A DNA stretch of 33,753 nucleotides from Desulfobacteraceae bacterium (GCA_022340405.1 JAJDOA010000179.1:1-33753), one strand, 5' to 3'. Shown: positions 8,702 to 16,299, counted from the stretch's first letter. Made by a program: numbers and translations. The notes: generated by a model not told the origin, from the letters alone.

Positions 8702-8857
8702 CCGCAGATTCCGCTGTTCCTTTCTTCCACCGCGGAATGCGCGAAGGGGGAAAAGAAGTATCCACATCCATGAGGCCTCGGACGGACAACCCCGGCGGAA
8801 TCCCAAACCGCTGCACCCCTGGGTTTTGAGGCAACTGTCCCCTCATCATTATTCCCG

Positions 8858-8916
8858 TTGACAGTGGACCCCTCTTCCGGTTTATTATTCAACAAATCAA
8901 TTGAATAATAAACCGG
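8858..8916 (+). promoter_or_regulatory. Promoter and perfect 16-bp inverted-repeat operator of the Sec/sulfur operon
   Basis: CCGGTTTATTATTCAA (8877-8892) and TTGAATAATAAACCGG (8901-8916) form a perfect 16-bp inverted repeat with an 8-base spacer, ending 7 bases before the ATG of the ArsR-rhodanese gene. TTGACA at 8858-8863 with TTTATT at 8881-8886 (17-base spacing) makes a promoter whose -10 lies inside the repeat. The inner ATTCAA/TTGAAT halves look like an ArsR-family operator, so autorepression is the natural reading (inference). As RNA the repeat could also form a hairpin that hides the start. Confidence 0.7.
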
Positions 8917-8923
8917 TGTCGAT

Positions 8924-9604
8924 ATGAAAACACCCTCCCGCGCCTTCAAGGACGCTGTTTACGAACAGTTTGCCCGGATCGGAAAGGCGGTGTCCAGCCC
9001 CAAACGTCTGGAACTGCTGGATCTGCTGTGTCAATCGGAAAAAACGGTCGAGTCGCTTGCCCACGAGGCCGGTCTCACCCTCGCCAATACCTCCCAGCAC
9101 CTTCAGGTGCTGCGGTCTGCGCGGCTCGTGGATTCCGAAAGGGAGGGGCTCTATGTCACCTACCGCCTTTCGGACCCGATGGTCTGCGAATTTTTCCGGT
9201 CCATGCGGGTGCTGGCCGAAAACCGGTTGGCCGAACTCGAAATGATCAAGCGGCGGTTTCTGAACGGCCGGGAGGGGATGGAACCCGTGGATCGCGAATC
9301 TTTGCTGCAACGGGTGATAGAGGGCCACGTCACCCTCCTGGACGTTCGTCCGGAAGGGGAATACCGCGCCGGACACATCCCGGGAGCGCTGTCCGTTCCG
9401 CTGCGCCGGCTGAAGGAAATCCTGGCCGACCTGCCTCCAGAGCAGGAGATCGTGGCCTACTGCCGGGGACCGTACTGCGTGCTTTCCGTCTTTGCCGTGG
9501 AGATGCTGCGAAAGGAGGGGTTCAACGCCGTGCGGTTGGAGGAGGGAGTCCAAGACTTCCGGGCGATGGGATTGCCGATCGACTCCGAAAAGGAAGCCCG
9601 CTGA
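8924..9604 (+). CDS. ArsR-family regulator fused to a rhodanese domain
   Basis: A 226-residue protein. Residues 10-95 form an ArsR winged helix (SPKRLELLDLLCQSE, then recognition region LANTSQHLQVLRSARLV). Residues ~120-220 form a rhodanese domain (LLDVRPEGEYRAGHIPGA) with active-site loop CRGPYC (Cys180 and Cys185). Cys36 and Cys88 fall where the persulfide-sensing ArsR proteins BigR and SqrR carry their redox-active pair; I judge this from spacing and helix position, not from an alignment. ArsR-rhodanese fusions are known regulators linked to sulfur chemistry. The likely role is to repress the operon through the inverted repeat just upstream and release it when sulfane sulfur modifies the Cys pair (inference). 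Its TGA stop overlaps the ATG of the next gene, indicating translational coupling. Confidence 0.9.
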   Translation: MKTPSRAFKDAVYEQFARIGKAVSSPKRLELLDLLCQSEKTVESLAHEAGLTLANTSQHLQVLRSARLVDSEREGLYVTYRLSDPMVCEFFRSMRVLAENRLAELEMIKRRFLNGREGMEPVDRESLLQRVIEGHVTLLDVRPEGEYRAGHIPGALSVPLRRLKEILADLPPEQEIVAYCRGPYCVLSVFAVEMLRKEGFNAVRLEEGVQDFRAMGLPIDSEKEAR

Positions 9605-11373
9605 TGGCGATGAAACATGCAGGAAGAACACTGCTGGCGCTGGCAGCCATAGCCGTCACCGTCGGCGTTCTCTGGCAGGCCAACCGGGTCCAACCCCCGA
9701 AGAAGGCCACCTGGGATGACGTGTTGGCGGAAGCCGAAGCGGGGGGCTACCGGATCATCTCCACCGAAGAACTGGCGGCCCTGTACCGCAAAGATCCCTC
9801 CGGTCTGCTCCTGGTGGACACCCGGCAGGAATGGGAATACCGTACCGGGCACATCGAGGGTGCCCGCAATTTTCCCATGGAGCCCACCCGGTGGGCACGA
9901 TGGCGAAAGGCCGACGAACTGGAGGCTTTTCTTGGGCCCGACAGGGACCGCACCATCATTTTCTACTGAGCGGGTCTGACCTGAGTCCGCAGCGACTCCG
10001 CGGCCCGGGTGGCCGTATCGCTTGGGTACAAGGAGATTTACCGGGATCCCTATGGCTTCCCGGCATGGCAGGGAAAGGGCCTTGCCGTCGACAGCGCACC
10101 GGCGGGCCTGGCGACGAACCAGACAGCTCCCGACCCACCATCGGCAAACCGCTCGTTGCAGGGTTGGGAGATGCTCTGGACGCTTCTGGGTGTCTTCGTC
10201 GGTGGCTTGGCGTTGAACCTGACCCCCTGCGTTTATCCCATGATCCCCATCACCGTTTCGTTTTTCGGAGGAAGGGCAGCCGGACGGGACCCGAGCCAGG
10301 CCAGGTTGGTGCTTCACGGGTTATGCTATTTGTCGGGCCTGGCATTGACCCATTCCATACTCGGCGTCGTGGCGGCGCTCACGGGCGGTCTCATGGGAGC
10401 GATGTTGCAACATCCCATCGTCCTTGCCCTGGTCGCCGCGGTCCTGGTCTTTTTTGCGACCAGCCTTTTCGGACTCTGGGAACTCCGGCTGCCGGGGGCG
10501 CTCACCCGTATGGCCGCTACGTCCCACTCCGGATATTTCGGCAGCCTGTTCATGGGGTTCACACTGGGGGTGGTGGCCGCCCCCTGCATCGGTCCTTTTG
10601 TGCTGGGGCTGCTGACCTGGGTTGCCGGCCTCGGCAGCCCATGGGTGGGTTTTCTCGTCTTCTTCGTGCTCAGTATCGGTTTGGGGCTTCCGCTGTTCGT
10701 ACTGGCCCTTTTTTCCGGGCAGCTGCAGCGGCTTCCCCGTGCCGGCGACTGGATGAACTGGGTGCGAAAACTGATGGGTTGGGTGCTGGTCGGAATGGCG
10801 GCTTATTTCATCCGTCCCATTCTGCCGGATGCCCTGAGGGTGTGGCTGATTTCCGGCGTGGCTCTGGCCGCCGGAATTCATCTGGGTTGGCTGGACAGAA
10901 GCCAGGCAGGCTTCCGTGCGTTTTTCTGGATGCAGACCGCTGTCGCCGTAGTTTGTTTGGTCATGGCCACCTACTGGGCGACCTCCTGGGCGATGCAGGG
11001 GCCAGGCGTTTCCTGGCAGCCCTACTCCAGGGACCTGCTGAAGCAATCCACAGAACAGAAAAAGTCGGTAATCATCGACTTCACTGCCGACTGGTGCGCT
11101 CCGTGCCGCGAGCTGGAGGAGATCACCTTTCACCATCCGGACGTCGTTCGCTTGGCCGGTAACGACTTCACCATGATCAAAGTGGACGTCACCCGGGCCG
11201 GCAACCCGCTCCAGGAGCACCTGTTGAAGCAATACGGCGTCCAGGGCGTCCCGACGGTGGTGTTTCTCGATATTCACGGAAGGGAAAGAAGGGAGCTGCG
11301 ACTGGTGGATTTTCTTCCTCCGGAGCCGTTTCTCAGCCGGATGGTGCAGCTTTTGCCAGACCATAGATCATGA
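9604..11373 (+). CDS. Membrane rhodanese-DsbD-thioredoxin fusion selenoprotein with two Sec
   Basis: Read through two in-frame TGA codons (9967-9969 and 9982-9984), this is one 589-residue protein. Residues 7-22 form a membrane anchor or signal. Residues ~45-160 are a rhodanese domain: VDTRQEWEYRTGHIEGARNF, then FYUAGLTUVRS, with Sec122 at the catalytic Cys position and Sec127 five residues on. Rhodanese similarity continues past both TGAs (LGYKEIYRDPYGFPAWQGKG), and no TAA or TAG interrupts the frame. Residues ~185-440 are the DsbD/CcdA membrane domain with its Cys pair, Cys209 (NLTPCVYP) and Cys328 (APCIGPF). Residues ~475-585 are a thioredoxin domain with WCAPC (Cys498, Cys501). DsbD moves reducing power across the inner membrane, so electrons could be carried to an extracytoplasmic Sec-rhodanese. 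GAGTC/GACTC (9983-9998) can form a stem at the second TGA. The start overlaps the previous stop. The final TGA at 11371 is taken as a true stop because an RBS and ATG follow. Confidence 0.85.
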
Positions 11374-11394
11374 AAACACAGACAGGAGGCGACC

Positions 11395-11712
11395 ATGCTC
11401 AACGTGCGGTTTTTCTTCAACGAGCCCAACGGCAGGCCCTGAAAGCACTTTCAGCAAATGATCCCCGTGTTGGGACGAAAATACGATATCCACATCGAGA
11501 TTACCTCCAAGCCCAAGGCGGAATACCTTACCGACGAATATTTCGAGCTGGACCTGCCGGTGGCCCCGGCGATCATGGTCGGAGACGAGATCGTGGTGGA
11601 AGGATCGGATATCGGCCGGTTCGAGGTGGAGAGCGCCATTTGCAGGCATCTGGAACTGCCACCGCCGGAGCCGGAGAGCAAAGGGTTTTTGAAAAAGTTG
11701 TTCAAATCCTGA
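11395..11712 (+). CDS. Small redoxin-like selenoprotein (Sec16)
   Basis: A 105-residue protein from the ATG at 11395, preceded by AGGAGG, with an in-frame TGA at 11440-11442 (codon 16). The frame reads MLNVRFFFNEPNGRPUKHFQ and then continues as a thioredoxin/glutaredoxin-like fold: the Sec follows strand beta-1, where glutaredoxins have their active-site Cys; VAPAIMVGDEIVVEG supplies the cis-Pro strand; SDIGRFEVESAICRHL is the last helix. No resolving Cys sits next to the Sec, so it would act as a monothiol-like redoxin or pass selenylsulfide intermediates to a partner. A start at 11458 inside the fold would remove strand 1 and the active site and has no RBS. The sharp palindrome at the TGA supports recoding. 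It lies 21 bases after the DsbD fusion; the substrate is unknown. Confidence 0.75.
11439..11454 (+). promoter_or_regulatory. Perfect palindrome spanning the redoxin UGA (SECIS candidate)
   Basis: CTGAAAG (11439-11445), CA, CTTTCAG (11448-11454): the UGA itself is in the 5' arm. Bacterial SECIS elements are stem-loops starting at or just after the UGA, but this one is shorter than the textbook fdhF element, so a longer fold should be computed. Confidence 0.4.
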
Positions 11713-11752
11713 ACGATATGCCGTCCATCACCGAGAGAAGAGAGGAAACGAC

Positions 11753-12268
11753 ATGGCCGTTATCGAAAAATTTTTGGGACAACGGGTGGAGGTGCCGGAG
11801 GACCGCCGCTACGACGTCAAGCAGGGACTGTGGGGAAAGGTTGACGATCAGGCCGTCGTCTTTGGACTGACGCAGCCGGCCCTGGTCCTGCACGGAGGCG
11901 TAAAGGACATCGACTGGCTGGTCGACGACAACCGGATCGTGGAAAGGGGCGAAACGGTCCTGTTCGCCGTCACCGGCAAGATTCTCTACATCGAGGCCCC
12001 GGTGGCAGGCAGCGTCCGGTTCCACCGAAGTCTCCGGGAGGATCCCGCACGGATCGCAGCCGATCCCTACGAGAAGGGGTGGTTGTTTTCCATCGAGCCG
12101 GATGCAGATGTTGACCCGGCCTATGCCTCCCTGGCCGTCCTGGACACCTATCTCGAGGGGCTGCGCCGCTCGGAGGGGGGGAAGAACCCGGAAGGGATCA
12201 AAGGCGGTGTGTCGGGGATGTGCAAGGCGGTCTACTCGGGAATCGGAGCACAGAAGATCCAACCGTGA
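11753..12268 (+). CDS. GcvH-like (lipoyl-carrier fold) protein
   Basis: A 171-residue protein with similarity to glycine-cleavage H proteins: an N-terminal strand region, then ERGETVLFAVTGKILYIEAP, VAGSV, and the typical DPYEKGWLFSIEP stretch near residues 102-114. In true GcvH the lipoylated Lys sits in an ESVKA-like motif 8 residues before the conserved Pro; here the best candidate is Lys76 in VTGKIL, one residue off and without the acidic context. Lipoylation is therefore uncertain. A C-terminal extension after residue ~135 adds GMCKAVYSG. No other glycine-cleavage genes are nearby. H-like proteins (LbpA) that carry sulfur intermediates occur with Hdr-like sulfur-oxidation systems, and the DsrE and rhodanese neighbours suggest a similar carrier role (inference). 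The RBS AGAGAGGAAA precedes the ATG. Confidence 0.8.
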   Translation: MAVIEKFLGQRVEVPEDRRYDVKQGLWGKVDDQAVVFGLTQPALVLHGGVKDIDWLVDDNRIVERGETVLFAVTGKILYIEAPVAGSVRFHRSLREDPARIAADPYEKGWLFSIEPDADVDPAYASLAVLDTYLEGLRRSEGGKNPEGIKGGVSGMCKAVYSGIGAQKIQP

Positions 12269-12283
12269 AAGGGGAGGAGGCCG

Positions 12284-12598
12284 ATGCAGGGAGCGGAACA
12301 TTCGGCGTTGGTGGAAATCGTTGCCAAGCAGAAGGGATGCATGCTCTGCGATCTCGCCGTCGGGATTCTGGAGGAGATCCAGCCGGACTTCGAGCCGGGG
12401 GCTCTTCGTTGGCAGGTGGTGGATGTGGGAGACCGGCAGGGAGTCGTGCGCCATGCCGAACTGGGAAGGATCTGCGGGCGGCTGCCGGCGGTGCCGTCCA
12501 TCGTCATCAACGAACGCATCGCCTTCGACCACATCCCCGACATGGAAGCCCTCACGACCGCAGTGCGCAGAGCCATTGCGAGATCTCCCACAGTGTAG
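12284..12598 (+). CDS. Thioredoxin-like CxxC protein
   Basis: A 104-residue small thiol-disulfide protein. Active-site motif GCMLC (Cys19, Cys22) follows the first strand, and AVPSIVIN gives the cis-Pro strand, as in the glutaredoxin/thioredoxin superfamily. A strong GGGGAGGAGG precedes the ATG, 15 bases after the GcvH-like gene. No signal peptide, so it is cytoplasmic. It could reduce or load the Sec proteins encoded on either side (inference). Cys68 (RICGRL) is an extra possible redox residue. Confidence 0.8.
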   Translation: MQGAEHSALVEIVAKQKGCMLCDLAVGILEEIQPDFEPGALRWQVVDVGDRQGVVRHAELGRICGRLPAVPSIVINERIAFDHIPDMEALTTAVRRAIARSPTV

Positions 12599-12669
12599 TA
12601 CGATCGGTTCCGCCTTTCACAGCGTTCGAAGCGTCTCAGACCAATCCATACCGACGGAAGGAGAAGAGG

Positions 12670-13020
12670 ATGGCGAATTTCGTTTACGTGCTAAGCAAGG
12701 ACGACCACAACCTGGCCACGCGGTGTTTTCAGTTCGCCCAGATGTCCCATGAAAAAGGGCACCAGGTGGACGTCTTCCTCATTGAGGACGGTACCAAGTG
12801 GGCCGACCGGACGCGGGACTGGAAGGAGAAGTCCGTGGTCGGGGACTGCCCGGAGGACTACTACCCCTATCTGGAGGAAAATGAAATTCTCGTGGGGGTC
12901 TGACCGCCCTGTGCCGCCGCTCGTCAGGTGGACGAGGCCAATTTTTTTTCCAACATGCATCTGGACGGCGCCCCTCACTTGATCGACCTCATGGCCGAGG
13001 GCAAAGTCTTCAATTTTTAG
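12670..13020 (+). CDS. DsrE-family selenoprotein (Sec78, UxxC)
   Basis: A 116-residue protein with an in-frame TGA at 12901-12903 (codon 78). The N-terminal half (MANFVYVLSKDDHNLATRCF, then HEKGHQVDVFLIEDGTKW) is a DsrE-like Rossmann-type sulfur-carrier fold. After the TGA the frame reads UPPCAAARQVDE and goes on to the family-like end HLIDLMAEGKVF, closing with TAG at 13018. DsrE-type proteins use the Cys at this spot to carry persulfide, so Sec78 with Cys81 gives a UxxC redox motif. Stopping at the TGA would remove the catalytic residue and the last third of the fold. The RBS is GAAGGAGAAGAGG. It is the last gene before a terminator and is probably a cytosolic sulfur carrier or reductase. 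Confidence 0.82.
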
Positions 13021-13040
13021 AACGAGTCGACTCTGGTAAA

Positions 13041-13074
13041 TACCCCTTTGCAGGGGGTAGGTGGCTTATTTTTT
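13041..13074 (+). terminator. Terminator of the Sec/sulfur operon
   Basis: TACCCCTT (13041-13048), a 3-base loop and AGGGGGTA (13052-13059) form a stem with one wobble pair. TTATTTTTT follows at 13066-13074 on the plus strand. It separates the operon from the convergent molybdenum hydroxylase genes and overlaps the stop codon of the latter. Confidence 0.6.
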
Positions 13075-15336
13075 CATCCCTTTCAGGATCTTCTCCGGCG
13101 TGATGGGCAGGTCTTTGCACCGGTAGCCCGTGGCGTGGTAGACGGCCTCGGCCACGGCCGGCGCGGTGGGCGAAGCCAGGCCCTCGCCGGCTTCCTTGGC
13201 GCCCATGGGCCCCTCGGGCTCGTAGGTCTCGATGCACACCGACTCGCCAGGGGGCATGTCTTCGGCGGTGAACATCTTGTAGTCGAGGAAGGTGTTGTTC
13301 ATCGTGCGGCCGTTTTCGACCTGCAGCTCCTCGCTCAGGGCGTATCCCAGCCCCATGTGGATGGAGCCCTCCAATTGCCCCTCCACGGCCATGGGATTGA
13401 TCACGGTGCCGCAGTCGTGGGCGGTCCACATCTTCTTCACCGACACGATACCGGTCTCCCGATCCACCTCCACCTCGGCCACCTGGGCGCCGAAGGAAAA
13501 AGCCGGCGTGACCAGCCCCTTGTCCCGGGGCGTGTAATAGCCACGGGCCACCAGGGGCTCTCCGCGCCGGGCTTTTTGTGCAAGGGCCACCGCCTCGCCG
13601 AAGGTCATGCCCCGTTCGGGCTTTCCCTTGGCGTAGACCCGGCCGTTCCGGCACTCCATTTCGAAGATGACATTCAGATCGAACCGGGCCGACACCGTCC
13701 CGAACAACTCCTCCTTGATCTTCCGGGCGGCGTTTTGCACGGCGCCGCCGCCCATCAGGGTCACGCGGCTTCCCCATGTGCCCAGGTCCGCCTGGGGAGT
13801 CATCGCGGTGTCCGCCGAAGTGATGCGGATGTCCTCCATGCCAAGCCCCAGCTCTTCGGCCAGGATCTGCTTGAGCACGGTGTCGGATCCCTGGCCGATG
13901 TCAGAGGCCATGGTCAGCAGGTGCACCGTGCCGTCGGCAAACGCCCGCACCTCGGCCGCCGAGAAGGGATACTGGGTGTTGAACCAGTTGAACACGCCGC
14001 CGGAGATGAAGCTGTAGCAGCCCACACCGATGCCGCGGCCGGCCTTGAAGTTCTTTCGCTTGCGCTTCCAGCCGCTCATCTTCGCCGCCTCCTGCAGGGA
14101 CTCGATGAAGCCGCAGCTGGAGATGGTGGCCACGCCCGGGATCTCGTCGCCGGTGACCATGGCGTTTTTGATCCGCAGCTCGATGGGGTCGATGCCCAGC
14201 TCCTCGGCGGCCATGTTCATTTGCGTTTCAGCGGCAAACAGCGACTGCGGCGCACCGAAGCCGCGCATGGCCGAGGCCGGCGCCTTGTTGGTGTAGACGT
14301 GCTCGCCCAAAAACCGGTAGTTGGGGTAGCGGTAGAGCATGGCGCCGAAGTTGCCGCACAAAAAGGTCGCCGTGGGCCCCATTGCGTTGTAGGCGCCCCC
14401 GTCCAGCAAAATCTTCAGGTCCTTGGCCACCAGGGTGCCGTCCTTTTTGAACCCCACCTTGGACCACAGCTTCATGGGGTGCCGTCGCCGCCCGTAGCAC
14501 AGCTCCTCCTGGCGTGTGAGGGTGAACTTCACCGGCCGGCCGGTGCGGCGGGCCATGAAGGCGGCGCAGAACTCCCAGGGCCGCAGCTCCATCTTACCCC
14601 CGAATCCCCCGCCCACGAAGGGCTTGATGACCCGAATGTCGTTTTCCCGCATGCCCAGGGTGGAGGCCAGCAGGCACTGCACGATGTAAGGGGTCTGAGT
14701 GGAGGTCCACAGCGTGATCCGCCCGTCCAGGTCGCACAGGGCCAGCGACGAGCAAGGCTCCATGTAGCCAGGGCTGACCGCGTGCACGGTGAAGGTGTCT
14801 TCGCGCACGTAGTCGGACGCGGAAAAGCCGCGCTCCACGTCCCCATAGCTGATTTTGCGGTCGATACTGATGTTGGTGGGCGAGGCCTCGTGAAGCGCGG
14901 GCGCGGTTTTCGCCAACGCCGCGTCCACGTCGAAGACTGCGGGCAGCTCCTCGTACTCCACCCGGATCAGCTCCAGTGCCTCCAGTGCCGTGTCCACATC
15001 CACCGCGGCCACCGCGGCCACCTCGTCGCCGATGAACCGGACCTTGTCCACGGCCAGCGGGTATTCGTCCTGAGTGGTGGGAAACAAGCGCCAGTTGCCG
15101 TATTTCACCTTCGGCGTGTCTTCACCGGTGATCACGCACTTGACCCCGGGCAGTCGCTCGGCACGGGAGGTGTCGATGCGCCGGATGCGGGCGTGGGGCA
15201 GGGGGCTTCGCAGCAGCTTTCCGTGCAGCATGCCCGGAAGCTTCATGTCGTCGGTATAGGCGGCCGCGCCGGTGGCCTTCGCCACGGCGTCGTTTCGGGG
15301 CACGTCTTTTCCGATGATGCTGTATCGGTCTTCCAT
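13066..15336 (-). CDS. Molybdenum hydroxylase, large (Mo-pterin) subunit, xanthine dehydrogenase family
   Basis: A 756-residue catalytic subunit of a molybdopterin-cytosine-dinucleotide-type hydroxylase or reductase. Signatures include VPRNDAVAKATGAAAYTDD at the start, KPFVGGGFGGKMELRPWE, the AMRGFGAPQ loop, GQGSDTVLKQILAEELGL, and EPEGPMGAKEAGEG, which carries the catalytic Glu that acts as base in this family. The length and the end-of-protein motif fit 4-hydroxybenzoyl-CoA reductase alpha (HcrA) and other aromatic or heterocyclic dehydrogenases. The substrate is not decided by sequence alone. It is the last gene of a minus-strand FeS-FAD-Mo operon, 60 bases after the FAD subunit, with AAGGAG before the ATG. 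The neighbouring bam operon makes an aromatic CoA ester a reasonable guess (inference). Confidence 0.9.
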   Translation of the reverse strand: MEDRYSIIGKDVPRNDAVAKATGAAAYTDDMKLPGMLHGKLLRSPLPHARIRRIDTSRAERLPGVKCVITGEDTPKVKYGNWRLFPTTQDEYPLAVDKVRFIGDEVAAVAAVDVDTALEALELIRVEYEELPAVFDVDAALAKTAPALHEASPTNISIDRKISYGDVERGFSASDYVREDTFTVHAVSPGYMEPCSSLALCDLDGRITLWTSTQTPYIVQCLLASTLGMRENDIRVIKPFVGGGFGGKMELRPWEFCAAFMARRTGRPVKFTLTRQEELCYGRRRHPMKLWSKVGFKKDGTLVAKDLKILLDGGAYNAMGPTATFLCGNFGAMLYRYPNYRFLGEHVYTNKAPASAMRGFGAPQSLFAAETQMNMAAEELGIDPIELRIKNAMVTGDEIPGVATISSCGFIESLQEAAKMSGWKRKRKNFKAGRGIGVGCYSFISGGVFNWFNTQYPFSAAEVRAFADGTVHLLTMASDIGQGSDTVLKQILAEELGLGMEDIRITSADTAMTPQADLGTWGSRVTLMGGGAVQNAARKIKEELFGTVSARFDLNVIFEMECRNGRVYAKGKPERGMTFGEAVALAQKARRGEPLVARGYYTPRDKGLVTPAFSFGAQVAEVEVDRETGIVSVKKMWTAHDCGTVINPMAVEGQLEGSIHMGLGYALSEELQVENGRTMNNTFLDYKMFTAEDMPPGESVCIETYEPEGPMGAKEAGEGLASPTAPAVAEAVYHATGYRCKDLPITPEKILKGMKK

Positions 15337-15396
15337 AAAAACTCCTTCGATTTCGTGGGGGGGCGACCGTCCGGTGTCTTGCCTCGCCGGGACGGA

Positions 15397-16275
15397 TCAC
15401 CCCTTTTTCGCCGCTCGATCCCTTGCCGCCTGCAGGGCGCGTCGGGTCAGCACTCCGAGCACCCGGCAGCGGTAGTCCGCACTGGCCCGGATGTCGCAGA
15501 TGGGCAGCGCCTCGCCCGAGGCCCGCACGCCGGCTTCGGCCATCCGTTTGTCGGTCGGGACCTGGCCGATGAGCATCTGCTCGGCTTGCGGAGCCCGCAG
15601 CGGCGTCGGACCGCAGGCGCTGATGAAAATGCGGGCGTCCCGGCACTTGCGGCCGGCCATGGCGAGCATGACGCCAACCCCGACGGCTGTACAATCGTGC
15701 TTGCCCCGGGCCGACAAGTGCAGGTACGCCGTTCCCGAGCGTTCGGCAGGCGGAGGAACAAAGATCGCGGTGACCACCTCCTCCGGTGCCAGGTCGGTGA
15801 CGCCGGGCCCCTTGAAAAAGCCTTCCAGGGGGCGCTTTCGCTCCCCGCCGGGGCCCTGGATGGTCAGCTCCGCGTTCAAGGCCAGAAGAGTGGGAGCATT
15901 GTCGGCCGCCGGCGAAGCGTTGCACAGGTTGCCGGCAAGGGTGGCCATGTTGCGAACCTGCACGTTGGCCGTACCCAGCGCAGCCTCGGCGATCCCCGGG
16001 TACAGCCTTCGGATGCCGCGGTGTGCGGCGACATCGGCCAAAAGCGCCGTGGCCCCGACGGATAGCCCCCGCTTCGGGCCGCAGGAGATGCCGTTCAGCC
16101 CCTCGATCCGCTTCAGCCCCACCACCGCTCGGGGCTTCAGCATCCGGTGGCGGATGCGCACCAGAACGTCCGTGCCGCCGGCCATCACCTTGGCCCCCTC
16201 GCCGATCTCCCCCAGCAGGCCTACGGCCTCGGCTACGGTTTTGGGACCGTAGTAGTCGAACTTGCTCAGTGTCAT
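15397..16275 (-). CDS. Molybdenum hydroxylase, FAD-binding subunit
   Basis: A 292-residue FAD subunit that would pass electrons between the FeS subunit and an outside acceptor. The FAD pyrophosphate loop is VMAGGTDVLVRIRHR near residues 31-45, and the second FAD motif is TANVQVRNMATLAGNL near residues 102-117. Authentic 4-hydroxybenzoyl-CoA reductase beta has an insertion of about 40 residues with four Cys binding an extra [4Fe-4S] cluster; this protein runs directly from NLCNASPAADNAPTLLALNA to the next strand and lacks that loop. It is thus closer to ordinary dehydrogenase FAD subunits. GGTGAGG precedes the ATG. Confidence 0.9.
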   Translation of the reverse strand: MTLSKFDYYGPKTVAEAVGLLGEIGEGAKVMAGGTDVLVRIRHRMLKPRAVVGLKRIEGLNGISCGPKRGLSVGATALLADVAAHRGIRRLYPGIAEAALGTANVQVRNMATLAGNLCNASPAADNAPTLLALNAELTIQGPGGERKRPLEGFFKGPGVTDLAPEEVVTAIFVPPPAERSGTAYLHLSARGKHDCTAVGVGVMLAMAGRKCRDARIFISACGPTPLRAPQAEQMLIGQVPTDKRMAEAGVRASGEALPICDIRASADYRCRVLGVLTRRALQAARDRAAKKG

Positions 16276-16299
16276 GCTTTACCTCACCTTCGGTATGGA

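Noticed and set aside
8708-8738. ATTCCGC/GCGGAAT hairpin after the J-domain gene as a terminator
   Set aside because: The loop is 18 bases or so, the stem only 7 bp, and there is no T-tract; too weak to list as a feature.
11371-11394. Whether the TGA ending the DsbD fusion is also Sec, since the frame runs on into the redoxin gene
   Set aside because: The thioredoxin domain is complete at that point, the following codons are not domain sequence, and AGGAGG plus ATG mark a new start. It is best taken as a true stop.
9604-13020. Decayed pseudogenes as the explanation for in-frame TGAs
   Set aside because: Every interruption is TGA, none is TAA or TAG, there are no frameshifts, and each falls at a catalytic Cys column in three different families in one operon, which decay would not produce.
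13048-16065. A 1005-codon plus-strand open frame opposite the molybdenum hydroxylase genes
   Set aside because: Antisense shadow of two clear minus-strand genes; low-complexity His/Gly/Val/Leu-rich translation.
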